A DNA stretch of 8,646 nt from Mesoaciditogaceae bacterium. GTDB lineage: Bacteria; Thermotogota; Thermotogae; Mesoaciditogales; Mesoaciditogaceae. The notes below the pieces were generated by a model. That model was not told the DNA's origin. It saw only the letters and a program-made list of their open reading frames with translations, and ran no database searches. The position numbers were made by a program, and so were the translations under genes. The stretch lies in contig WFSH01000035.1 in the NCBI GenBank assembly GCA_015486145.1, forward strand, positions 1 through 8,646, read 5' to 3'. Below, one piece after another: positions 1 through 6,550 of this stretch. Positions within the stretch are counted from its first letter, which is position 1. Every line of letters starts with the position of its first letter.

Positions 1-3000
1 ACAATCTCACGTACAATTCTGTAACTTTGAAATGGAAAGATAACTCCGATAACGAAAAAGGTTTTGTCGTTTATCGCTCCAGTACAAATTCTGCTTTTAC
101 CCCGATTGCCACTGTTGCAGTCAATACAACAACGTATACCGATTTGAATCTTACTCCGAATCAAACGTACCAATACGAAGTTTTGGCTTACAATGAAATC
201 GGCGACTCTCCGTTCAGTAACGTCATAAAAGCTGTTCCACGCCTTTTGGCACCAATTTTAAGCATCACATCATCGGCGACGCATGATATAAGCCTCTCAT
301 GGAGTGAAGCTGCCACAGGAGTCGTGCGATTCAAGCTTTATAGATCAGAAGATGATTTGAACTTTATGCAAATATCTACCTTTTCAAAAGATCAATTGAC
401 GTACACCGATGGCAATTTGGAAGCCTCAAAAACTTACTATTATGAGATGAGAGCCTATAATTCATCTTGTGAATCTGGTTATTCCAACGTTGTGAAAACC
501 ATGACCACTCCGGTTCAAATTGCTTCCAATACCAGCGTAATGAACACAGAAGATATAGAAAAGTCGGTTTCAACGGTTGAAGATAACGGAGCGGTAATAA
601 AGTTTTCAGACCCAAGGTATGCAACCCTTAAGAAAGGTGACTTTTTGGTTGCCCCTATAACAAATAAAACACCGAATGGTCTTTTAAGAAAAGTGGAATC
701 TGTTACCAAGGAAGGAAGTCAGATAATCGTTACATCCACACCTGTTTCCTTAACGGATGTTGTGAAAAATGGAAACGCGGAATTTTCTGCAACTGTGATG
801 ATAAGTTCAGCCCAACCTGCGGTAAAAACAGAAAGCGTTAAAGTCATGAGTAAGAAAGTTAACTTTAGTATACCTATCTACGATGAAGATGGGAATCCTT
901 ATACCACGAACGATCAAATAAAACTTAAAGGTCATTTCGGTCTTAGATATCATTGCAGTCTCAGCCTGGATATAAGTTGGCATAAGGTGAAAAAATTCAA
1001 ATTCTCAAACACTTTTAAATTCGACAACAATTTGAGCCTTGTGGCAGAATCTGGTTTGGGATTGGGATATGGTAATGCATCCATTAACGGTATATCAACG
1101 TCAATTGCCACTGTCGATTTTAAACCAATTGAATTTTCTATAGGCCCGATTCCCGTTGTTATATATCCCGTCTTGGATGTATCAGCTGGTGTGGAAGCTG
1201 GAAATGCCCCTTTGAACATCAACACGGGATACAACTACACTCTTAAATTAACTGCTGGAGCTAAATATACTGATGAAGATGGATGGAGCAGTATTGGTAA
1301 TTTGAACAGCAATTTCGACGCTTATTTCAAGCAAAACTATGGTGGTTCAACTACTTATGACGTAGATGCGTATTTAGAACCAGATCTTTACTTTTACATC
1401 TATGGAGTAGTTGGCCCATATGTATACATTCAACCATCCCTTGAGTATAATCAGAACAACTCACGAGGAGATTGGCTTGATCTTTACGCCAATTTGGATG
1501 CTGGAATAGCTTTAGACATAAAAGGGTTGGATAATCTTATTGGAACCCCAAGCTACAGTCTTTACAACAAGCAGTGGAGAATATACTCTAAATTCCATAA
1601 TCCGGCAACGCCTACAGATTTAACCTTAAAGCTTGCCAAAAATTCAATTTCTGGGGAATATAACAACGTGGCACTTAGTTGGAAAGATGAACCTAAATTC
1701 GCGGATAATTTTGAAATATGGAGAGGTTACGACGGCAAAAATTACGAAAAGGTCGCCACGGTGCCAATTGATAGCCGAAGCTGGACCGATAAGCCCCCTG
1801 AAGATGGAAAGTTGTATTACAAGATACGCAGTTTTTATCAAAAGTATGGAAAAACGATTTATTCCGATTGGGAAAAAGCAAACAATTTAATTTTGTATCC
1901 GCCAAGCCACTTGAATATACGGAACATAATTGGAAGCTATGCCACACTTCAATGGAAAAATCTTTCAACAACGGCAACCGCATACGTGGTGACAAGAAAC
2001 AATACGCCTATTGCCACTCTTTCGGCTAATACAAATACTTTTACGGATTCAGGATTGAAAGATGGACACACCTACAACTACGTAGTTCACGCCCTTTATG
2101 AAAATTACGACTCTCCTTCCGATACCTTGACGTACAATCTTCCACCTCCAGCTCCCTACGATTTGAAGTACACATGGGAACAGAATGGAAATGTACTACA
2201 TTTTGCATGGAAAGAGCCTGATTGCCCCAATGCGGAAAATGACGTTGTTTTCGATATTTCAGTTTCTTCTGACGGTAAGAATTACACAACATTACGCATT
2301 CAAAAAAATAAGGAATACGATCTAAGAAGACCTAATAATGATTGGCATCACTATTTCTACAATCGTCCTCATTATTTCAGAATTAGGGCAAGAGATAAGT
2401 ATGGAAGCTCAAAATATATAATTACAACAGTACCGGCTCGACCAGATAATTTCAAAATGAACACCGTAACTGCGACGTCCGCGACTCTCAAATGGGCGTT
2501 GCAAGATATTAATTTGCCAGCTCAGAATGGGATCAAAATATATGAATATGAAAATGGTGAGAATGTTCAAGTTGCCGATCTTCCAAAAGACGCAACATCT
2601 TGCATGGTGAAAGGTCTTCAACCAAACACGTATTACACGTTTGATATAAAATCGTACAACACTTATGGTGAATCTTTCCAGGCAACCACAGGCTTTTGGA
2701 CTGAACAAATTCCCCCCTCGATTCCAACCATCATGAATGCCACTTCCACTTCAAGTTCGCCAGGAAATTCGGAGGTAACTTTGGAAATTAAAGACAACTC
2801 TCCGGCTCTCACAAGCGAATTTGAAATTTACAGGACGCTGGATGGCACAAACGCCACATTAACCGTTGCAAAAACGTCTGGTTCGGATATTATCAATTGG
2901 ACAGATCATGAACTATACGCAAACGCGACTTACACGTACAAAATAAGGGCCGTGAATACGGATCATTATTCAAACAAATATTACTCCGGTTTTTCTTCCA

Positions 3001-5003
3001 ACTGCTTGATAAAGACACCAGATATCATCCCGCCAGCTCCTACAAATCTTCAGATCACCTCTTCTTCCACTTCGGAAGTGGATTTGAGCTGGAATTGGTC
3101 GAATGAGAGTTCGCCGTATGTCAATCTATATGGATTCGAGATCTTGCGCCAAGAAATAGGTGGTGAAACGACGATAATAGCAACTGTAGATGCAAGTGCA
3201 AGAAGTTATACAGATTCGAGCGTGGAAGATAATGATTCATACAATTACACCGTTTGGTCTTACAACGAAGTTGGAACGAAAACGTCGAATACCATTTCTG
3301 TGGACACTTCCACAAAGCCTTTAAAAGCCGCCTACGACTTGAAACCAAACTCAGTGGTAGCTCCTAACACAAACGTGGAGTTGAGCTGGAAATCTTCTGA
3401 AACGCATGTTATGTACACGATCAGTTTAGATGGAGGAGGGCAAGGGTTCATCGGGTATTTTTATCCGATACCGAAGACGGCCACTCATTTGACGATCCCG
3501 CCGCTTAAGGAAGGGTATTACACTTGGACGGTTGAATCCTACACTATAAATCATAACAGAACGATTGAATCATCTCCTATGACCTTTGTGGTGGGTGATA
3601 GAACCAGTGTAAAGCCCGCTTACAACTTAAAACCAAACGGAGTAACCCTTTCACCTACATCAACCGTAAGATTGAGTTGGGAGTCGAGTGAGGCATCAGC
3701 TGAATTTAAAATCACACTCACTTCGACGAAAGGACAGATTTTAGGTGTCAGTACATCGGATAAATTTTTGGACGTGCATCTACCATCTCCTGGTTTTTAC
3801 ACGTGGACGGTTACGACGAAAGTTGGAAGTTCAAGCTCCGTTCCGAGTGCTGCCTACTTCTCAATTCAAGGGGTAAGTTCTCCTTACGGTTTGAGCCCAA
3901 ATGCCACGATTCTCAGTGCCACTTCTGATGTTACGCTTACTTGGAAATCCACAGAAGATTCACAGGCAACGACAGTATTTAACATTACGCTTATGGGACC
4001 AAATGGTCTTACGAAAAGGAACGCAACCACTCAAAACGAATACTATAACTTTGGTATTTTAGACCCAGGCTACTACACATGGACCGTCACCGCTTCGCGT
4101 GATGGATATTGTTCGGTTCCGAGTACCTTTGCATTCTTTACAGTGGAGGGTTCTCCAGCAGCCGCTTACGATTTAAGCCCCAACGGTGAAACGATCGTAT
4201 CGTCGTCGGTAACCTTAAGCTGGAAATCGGATGAATCGAGTGTTACTTTCACCGTTGAGCTTGGAACTTTGAATAATAGTAATAGAATTACACGTCAAGT
4301 GATCCATGCCGGAAGTGCGACATCTTGTGTGGTTTCGTCCTTAGGCGTTGGAAATTATTGGTGGGAAGTTATAAGTAGAAATAGCGTAGGGGAAAGCACT
4401 TTATCTTCGCCAGCTCATTTCAACATTGGAGTACCGGCGCCAGCGTATAACCTCTCTCCAAATGGCTCTTCCGTTTCTCCAGATACAAATGTGACTCTCA
4501 CGTGGGATTCTACGCAATCGAATGCGCTCTTCTTAGTGAACTGCCTTGATCCCATGGGAACGCTTATTGTCACTTTGACATCAGACAGCAAATCTTACAA
4601 CATAGGACCACTCAGCACACCTGGAGTTTACATATGGAGCGTGACAGCACGAGTGGGAGTGCTTTACTCGAATCCAGCTACGGCACAATTTACAGTTGAA
4701 AATTCACTTTCGCCGGCTTACAATTTGAATCCAAACAACACGACCATAACTTTAAATGCTACTACTGATCACACATTCACGTGGGATTCTACAGAAACAA
4801 GTGCCACATACACGGTTTATCTTGCAACTTTCACACCACCAACTATTCCAACCAGTTACACAGAAGTTGCCACTAATCTAAACGGCACTTCTGTGAATGT
4901 GAGCATTGGTCCTAACCACTATTACGCATGGTATGTGGAAACGCTCAAGGGTGGCTTTACGACAATTTCTCCTACAGCCACTTTCATCACTAAATCTCAA
5001 TGA
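1..5003 (+). CDS. Giant fibronectin type III repeat protein, 3' part
   Basis: The reading frame is open from the window edge (first full codon at position 3), so the gene starts upstream. The TTG at 27 lies inside a beta strand of an FN3 domain and is not a credible start. About 1,665 residues are visible. Numbering from the TTG: FN3-like domains at about 1-70 and 72-160; a beta-rich, non-FN3 block at about 165-522; FN3-like domains at about 523-624, 625-705, 706-803, 804-894, 895-1000 and 1001-1100; then six Y-x-L-x-P-N modules from 1101 to the end at 1658. FN3 marks include the early Trp (LSW, LQW, LKW), the Y-x-Y/F-x-[IV]-x-[AS]-Y strand and Pro-rich starts. Few cysteines, many Thr/Ser/Asn/Tyr. 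Such proteins are usually exported and act at the cell surface or outside it. No membrane anchor or sorting signal is visible at the C-terminus, and the signal peptide end is not in the window. Exact role unknown. Confidence 0.9.
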   Translation, partial: NLTYNSVTLKWKDNSDNEKGFVVYRSSTNSAFTPIATVAVNTTTYTDLNLTPNQTYQYEVLAYNEIGDSPFSNVIKAVPRLLAPILSITSSATHDISLSWSEAATGVVRFKLYRSEDDLNFMQISTFSKDQLTYTDGNLEASKTYYYEMRAYNSSCESGYSNVVKTMTTPVQIASNTSVMNTEDIEKSVSTVEDNGAVIKFSDPRYATLKKGDFLVAPITNKTPNGLLRKVESVTKEGSQIIVTSTPVSLTDVVKNGNAEFSATVMISSAQPAVKTESVKVMSKKVNFSIPIYDEDGNPYTTNDQIKLKGHFGLRYHCSLSLDISWHKVKKFKFSNTFKFDNNLSLVAESGLGLGYGNASINGISTSIATVDFKPIEFSIGPIPVVIYPVLDVSAGVEAGNAPLNINTGYNYTLKLTAGAKYTDEDGWSSIGNLNSNFDAYFKQNYGGSTTYDVDAYLEPDLYFYIYGVVGPYVYIQPSLEYNQNNSRGDWLDLYANLDAGIALDIKGLDNLIGTPSYSLYNKQWRIYSKFHNPATPTDLTLKLAKNSISGEYNNVALSWKDEPKFADNFEIWRGYDGKNYEKVATVPIDSRSWTDKPPEDGKLYYKIRSFYQKYGKTIYSDWEKANNLILYPPSHLNIRNIIGSYATLQWKNLSTTATAYVVTRNNTPIATLSANTNTFTDSGLKDGHTYNYVVHALYENYDSPSDTLTYNLPPPAPYDLKYTWEQNGNVLHFAWKEPDCPNAENDVVFDISVSSDGKNYTTLRIQKNKEYDLRRPNNDWHHYFYNRPHYFRIRARDKYGSSKYIITTVPARPDNFKMNTVTATSATLKWALQDINLPAQNGIKIYEYENGENVQVADLPKDATSCMVKGLQPNTYYTFDIKSYNTYGESFQATTGFWTEQIPPSIPTIMNATSTSSSPGNSEVTLEIKDNSPALTSEFEIYRTLDGTNATLTVAKTSGSDIINWTDHELYANATYTYKIRAVNTDHYSNKYYSGFSSNCLIKTPDIIPPAPTNLQITSSSTSEVDLSWNWSNESSPYVNLYGFEILRQEIGGETTIIATVDASARSYTDSSVEDNDSYNYTVWSYNEVGTKTSNTISVDTSTKPLKAAYDLKPNSVVAPNTNVELSWKSSETHVMYTISLDGGGQGFIGYFYPIPKTATHLTIPPLKEGYYTWTVESYTINHNRTIESSPMTFVVGDRTSVKPAYNLKPNGVTLSPTSTVRLSWESSEASAEFKITLTSTKGQILGVSTSDKFLDVHLPSPGFYTWTVTTKVGSSSSVPSAAYFSIQGVSSPYGLSPNATILSATSDVTLTWKSTEDSQATTVFNITLMGPNGLTKRNATTQNEYYNFGILDPGYYTWTVTASRDGYCSVPSTFAFFTVEGSPAAAYDLSPNGETIVSSSVTLSWKSDESSVTFTVELGTLNNSNRITRQVIHAGSATSCVVSSLGVGNYWWEVISRNSVGESTLSSPAHFNIGVPAPAYNLSPNGSSVSPDTNVTLTWDSTQSNALFLVNCLDPMGTLIVTLTSDSKSYNIGPLSTPGVYIWSVTARVGVLYSNPATAQFTVENSLSPAYNLNPNNTTITLNATTDHTFTWDSTETSATYTVYLATFTPPTIPTSYTEVATNLNGTSVNVSIGPNHYYAWYVETLKGGFTTISPTATFITKSQ
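3321..5000 (+). repeat. Six tandem Y-x-L-x-P-N protein modules
   Basis: The last 558 residues of the giant protein are six consecutive modules of about 88-96 residues. Their conserved Tyr lies at residues 1103, 1199, 1287, 1381, 1474 and 1565 (counted from the TTG at 27). Each module opens with [AP]-Y-[DNG]-L-[KSN]-P-N. About 15 residues later comes a [LF]-[ST]-W-[KED]-S strand, then a near C-terminal G-x-Y-x-W-[TSE]-V strand, and finally an A-x-F-x-[IV] strand. This is an Ig/FN3-like beta-sandwich pattern, but with a signature distinct from the FN3 domains that precede it. DNA-level identity between modules is low, so the duplication is old. Confidence 0.8.
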
Positions 5004-5077
5004 AATGAGGTAAAGTGTTTCAAAATTTGCTCTATTTGAAAAAGGGCATAATTTGGGGTCGAGTCTTGAAGTATATG

Positions 5078-5147
5078 GATCAGTGATGAGTGAGTTGTGA
5101 TCAGTAAGCTGTGAGCAGTAAATGGTGAACAGTGACGAGTGAGCTGT
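5078..5147 (+). repeat. Degenerate heptamer array, ten units
   Basis: Ten consecutive 7-base units with no indel, consensus R-A-N-N-D-G-T. Examples are GATCAGT, GATGAGT, GAGTTGT, GAGCAGT and GAACAGT. A at position 2 and GT at positions 6-7 are invariant in all ten; positions 3-5 vary freely. It lies 75 bp after the stop codon of the giant gene and upstream of its terminator, so it would be transcribed as part of the 3' UTR. It resembles short tandemly repeated heptamers known in some bacterial genomes, notably cyanobacterial STRR sequences. A second array with the same consensus lies at 8122-8163. Confidence 0.75.
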
Positions 5148-5244
5148 GAAAAGAAAAATCAAAAATGCAAAAAACCACGATATGTTTGAGGGGTATTTCA
5201 TTTTTCGTATACTTGCTGAACTTCACAAAAGATCAAAATCTTAT

Positions 5245-5267
5245 CCGGGCCGTCAGGCCCGGTTTTT
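5245..5267 (+). terminator. Intrinsic terminator after the giant gene
   Basis: A perfect 7-bp all-G/C stem (CCGGGCC at 5245-5251, GGCCCGG at 5256-5262) with a GTCA loop is followed by TTTTTC on the plus strand. This is a canonical Rho-independent terminator for plus-strand transcription, about 240 bp after the stop codon at 5003. The minus-strand side has no T run. The loop and second arm also contain the last codon and stop of the minus-strand gene remnant. Confidence 0.85.
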
Positions 5268-5480
5268 CATTCCATCCATCACCTCCTTTATCACGCGTTC
5301 GTGAACGACGTTGAGGAACTGTTTTATCTTTTCCAGATCGTTAGAAAATGCGATTAATCTTTGAGAAAGTGCAGACTGTTCGTACTTCTCACGTACAAAT
5401 CAGAGGTAGGCTCCATGCACCGCTCGCAGACATTCTTTTACTTGCACGTGGAGCATGTCATCATAAACGGCCGTAGGGAG
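5253..5480 (-). pseudogene. Decayed gene remnant of unknown family
   Basis: One minus-strand frame reads like protein across about 74 codons but has an in-frame TGA at 5400-5402 and no start codon with a ribosome site. Before the internal stop it gives 26 residues including the segment VYDDMLHVQVKECLRAVHGA. After it come 48 residues including SQRLIAFSNDLEKIKQFLN and ending in KNRA. The composition is helical and amphipathic, unlike random antisense. The 5' side is replaced at 5480 by a palindromic intergenic element, which suggests insertion into, or a breakpoint within, the old gene. I do not recognise the family. The stop codon (5253-5255) falls in the loop of the terminator hairpin. Confidence 0.45.
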
Positions 5481-5544
5481 ATTCAGGATCTCTAAAAAAA
5501 TTGGAAGATAAAAAATGAGATTCCAAATCAAGTTTGGAATGACC
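5480..5544. repeat. Palindromic intergenic element, truncated copy A
   Basis: On the minus strand the element begins GGTCATTCC, followed by the perfect inverted repeat ATTCCAAA-CTTGA-TTTGGAAT (plus positions 5520-5527 and 5533-5540). It continues with CTC, an AT-rich spacer, and GAGATCCTGAATC. The layout GTCATTCC...GGAATCTC...GAGATCCTGAA is recognisable as a widespread bacterial palindromic repeat whose second arm normally continues as a mirror-image AGTTCAGGATGAC. That part is missing here: the sequence switches at 5480 to the decayed gene. A related copy lies at 7976-8063. Confidence 0.6.
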
Positions 5545-5578
5545 AAAAAATAAGTTTAGAGTTGAAGGTATTAGTTTT

Positions 5579-5683
5579 ACGTCTCGCAACGGCTCAAAGC
5601 AAGCTTTTCGCTCGGCTCGCCTTCGCCACAGCCCGCGCACGTGGTGAAAGAGTCGTAGTTTCTTTAGGTATTTTTTCATACCT
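5579..5683. other. G+C-rich intergenic patch, unknown
   Basis: Positions 5579-5645 are about 65% G+C by hand count, against about 40% in the surroundings. No credible start, ribosome site or gene is seen. One short minus-strand frame ends in a Cys/Gly/Glu-rich peptide with a stop at about 5577, which could be the tail of an old gene or element. A small hairpin, AGGTAT-tttttc-ATACCT, follows at 5666-5683 with only a weak T-rich tail. The flanking bases 5545-5578 and 5684-5720 show nothing I can name. Confidence 0.35.
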
Positions 5684-5724
5684 CTTTATTATGTGCACAC
5701 GAAGACTCGTAAACTTTAGAAATA

Positions 5725-5733
5725 TGATATAAT
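5725..5733 (+). promoter_or_regulatory. Extended -10 promoter of the regulator
   Basis: TGATATAAT is a perfect extended -10 (TGn followed by TATAAT at 5728-5733). No good -35 hexamer sits 16-18 bp upstream, as is common for extended -10 promoters. The expected transcript start is near 5740, giving about 30 bases of leader before the small ORF at 5771. Confidence 0.65.
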
Positions 5734-5744
5734 TCGCTTCGAAT
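5732..5744. promoter_or_regulatory. Inverted repeat over the regulator start site
   Basis: ATTCG-ctt-CGAAT is a perfect 5+3+5 inverted repeat overlapping the end of the -10 box and the predicted transcription start. Symmetry extends partly outward (TA and TA after one mismatch). The position is typical of an operator for a repressor. It does not match the GTGA dyad at 7813, so if real it may bind a different protein. Confidence 0.35.
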
Positions 5745-5770
5745 GATTTGAAATGAACAAAAGGAGTCGT

Positions 5771-5833
5771 ATGATTTTGATGTTTCTTGATGTGAATTTT
5801 GTAAAATTCATTTTCTTACCTACAAAAAAATAA
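5771..5833 (+). CDS. 20-residue leader ORF before the regulator
   Basis: A short ORF of 20 codons starts with ATG and is preceded by AAGGAG at 5761-5766, a far better ribosome site than that of the regulator itself. Internal starts at 5777 (TTG) and 5780 (ATG) are equally possible. The peptide is hydrophobic and Phe-rich (begins MILMFLDV, ends LPTKK). Its TAA is followed by only three A's before the regulator's ATG, in the same frame. This arrangement suggests translational coupling: ribosomes finish the leader and restart on the regulator. Alternatively it is the former N-terminus of a longer gene cut by a stop codon, but the regulator is full length for its family without it. Confidence 0.5.
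   Translation: MILMFLDVNFVKFIFLPTKK
5793..5810. promoter_or_regulatory. Perfect 18-bp palindrome inside the leader ORF
   Basis: TGAATTTTGTAAAATTCA has two perfect 8-base arms around GT. It lies about 50 bp after the predicted transcript start and 27 bp before the regulator's ATG. As DNA it could be an operator acting as a roadblock for autoregulation. As RNA it would form a weak A/U stem with a UGUA tetraloop, which translation of the leader would open. It does not share the GTGA half-site of 7813-7826. Confidence 0.4.
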
Positions 5834-5836
5834 AAA

Positions 5837-6481
5837 ATGCCGTCAAAGATTACGAATGTCAGAATTTTTAAAAAATTAAACAAAGTTGAGGAGAAAAGAT
5901 TAAAAGAAAAAAGTGTACTGTTACATGTCAAAAAAGGTGATGTTTTCCATTCTCCTCGAGAAAAAATAAAACATGTAAGTGTGGTTCTGAACGGTTCTCT
6001 TAAAGTCTTAAAGTACTTCACAAATGGCAATGAGCAGATTTTGAGATATGTAAGGAAAAGTGAGACTTTTGGAGAAAGTCTCATATTTGCATTCAAAAAT
6101 TACCCAGCTTACATAATAGCCATGGAGAATTCTGAGATTTTAGAAGTTTCTTACGAGATTATCTTAGAACTTTTCGAAAACAAAGAATTCATGAAATCTT
6201 ATTTGAACGAGATCGGAAATAAGGTGTTTAATCTTTCAAACGTGATAGAACTGCTGCTTATAAAATCTGCTGAGGAAAAATTAATGAGGTACCTTTGTTT
6301 TCTTTGTCGCAAACAAAAATCATCAACGGTTTACTTTGAATCCAAACAAAAGATAGCAAGTGACATTGGTAGTGCAAGGGAAGTAGTATCAAGAAAATTC
6401 AATATTCTTGAAGATAAGAAAATGATAAAGATCATCGATCGCCATCATGTAAAAGTGCTTATTGACTTCTTGTTCTGTTAG
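5837..6481 (+). CDS. Crp/Fnr-family transcriptional regulator
   Basis: A 214-residue protein of usual family length. A cyclic-nucleotide-binding-like beta barrel spans about 31-110, with the VKKGDVF, LNGSLKV and ETFGESLIF landmarks. A dimerisation helix follows (about 117-150), then a winged helix-turn-helix at about 171-205. The recognition helix contains R181, E182 and R186, matching the CRP residues R180, E181 and R185 that read GTGA. There is no N-terminal cysteine cluster, so it is not an FNR-type 4Fe-4S sensor. The Arg-Ser-Ala cAMP pocket signature of CRP is also absent, so the ligand is unknown. Cysteines occur only at 154, 157 and 214; the C-x2-C at 154-157 is noteworthy. The start is fixed by the in-frame TAA at 5831, yet no ribosome site precedes the ATG, which points to coupling with the leader ORF. 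It is convergent with the permease operon, whose promoter carries a matching dyad. Confidence 0.9.
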   Translation: MPSKITNVRIFKKLNKVEEKRLKEKSVLLHVKKGDVFHSPREKIKHVSVVLNGSLKVLKYFTNGNEQILRYVRKSETFGESLIFAFKNYPAYIIAMENSEILEVSYEIILELFENKEFMKSYLNEIGNKVFNLSNVIELLLIKSAEEKLMRYLCFLCRKQKSSTVYFESKQKIASDIGSAREVVSRKFNILEDKKMIKIIDRHHVKVLIDFLFC

Positions 6482-6487
6482 TTTACT

Positions 6488-6516
6488 AAAAAAGGCGAGT
6501 ATTACCTACTCGCCTT
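6488..6516 (-). terminator. Terminator between convergent regulator and permeases
   Basis: A perfect 10-bp stem (AAGGCGAGTA at 6492-6501, TACTCGCCTT at 6507-6516) encloses a TTACC loop. On the minus strand the hairpin is followed by TTTTTTAG, so it is a good intrinsic terminator for the permease operon, about 35 bp past its stop codon. On the plus strand it directly follows the regulator stop (6481), but only TT and then AAAT follow, so termination there is weaker though possible. Confidence 0.8.
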
Positions 6517-6550
6517 AAATGATATTGCACACGCAATTAACAACGGCATT

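Noticed and set aside
27..29. TTG as the start of the giant gene
   Set aside because: The frame is open upstream, and the preceding codons (N-L-T-Y-N-S-V-T) form the first strand of the FN3 domain.
5018..5041. TTTCAAA...TTTGAAA inverted repeat just after the giant gene
   Set aside because: Seven A/T-rich pairs with a ten-base loop in AT-rich DNA are expected by chance, and there is no T run.
5078..5147. Possible CRISPR array
   Set aside because: The period is 7 bases with no long identical repeats and no spacers, so it is a heptamer tandem repeat.
5461..5679. 72-residue minus-strand ORF rich in Arg and Leu
   Set aside because: It is built from the G+C-rich patch and the palindromic element in a frame different from the protein-like remnant, and has no ribosome site.
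5666..5683. AGGTAT-tttttc-ATACCT as a terminator
   Set aside because: The stem is only six pairs, mostly A/T, and is not followed by a clean T run on either strand.
5716..6096. 126-residue minus-strand ORF opposite the regulator
   Set aside because: Antisense of the clearly supported Crp/Fnr-family gene and its leader; no independent support.
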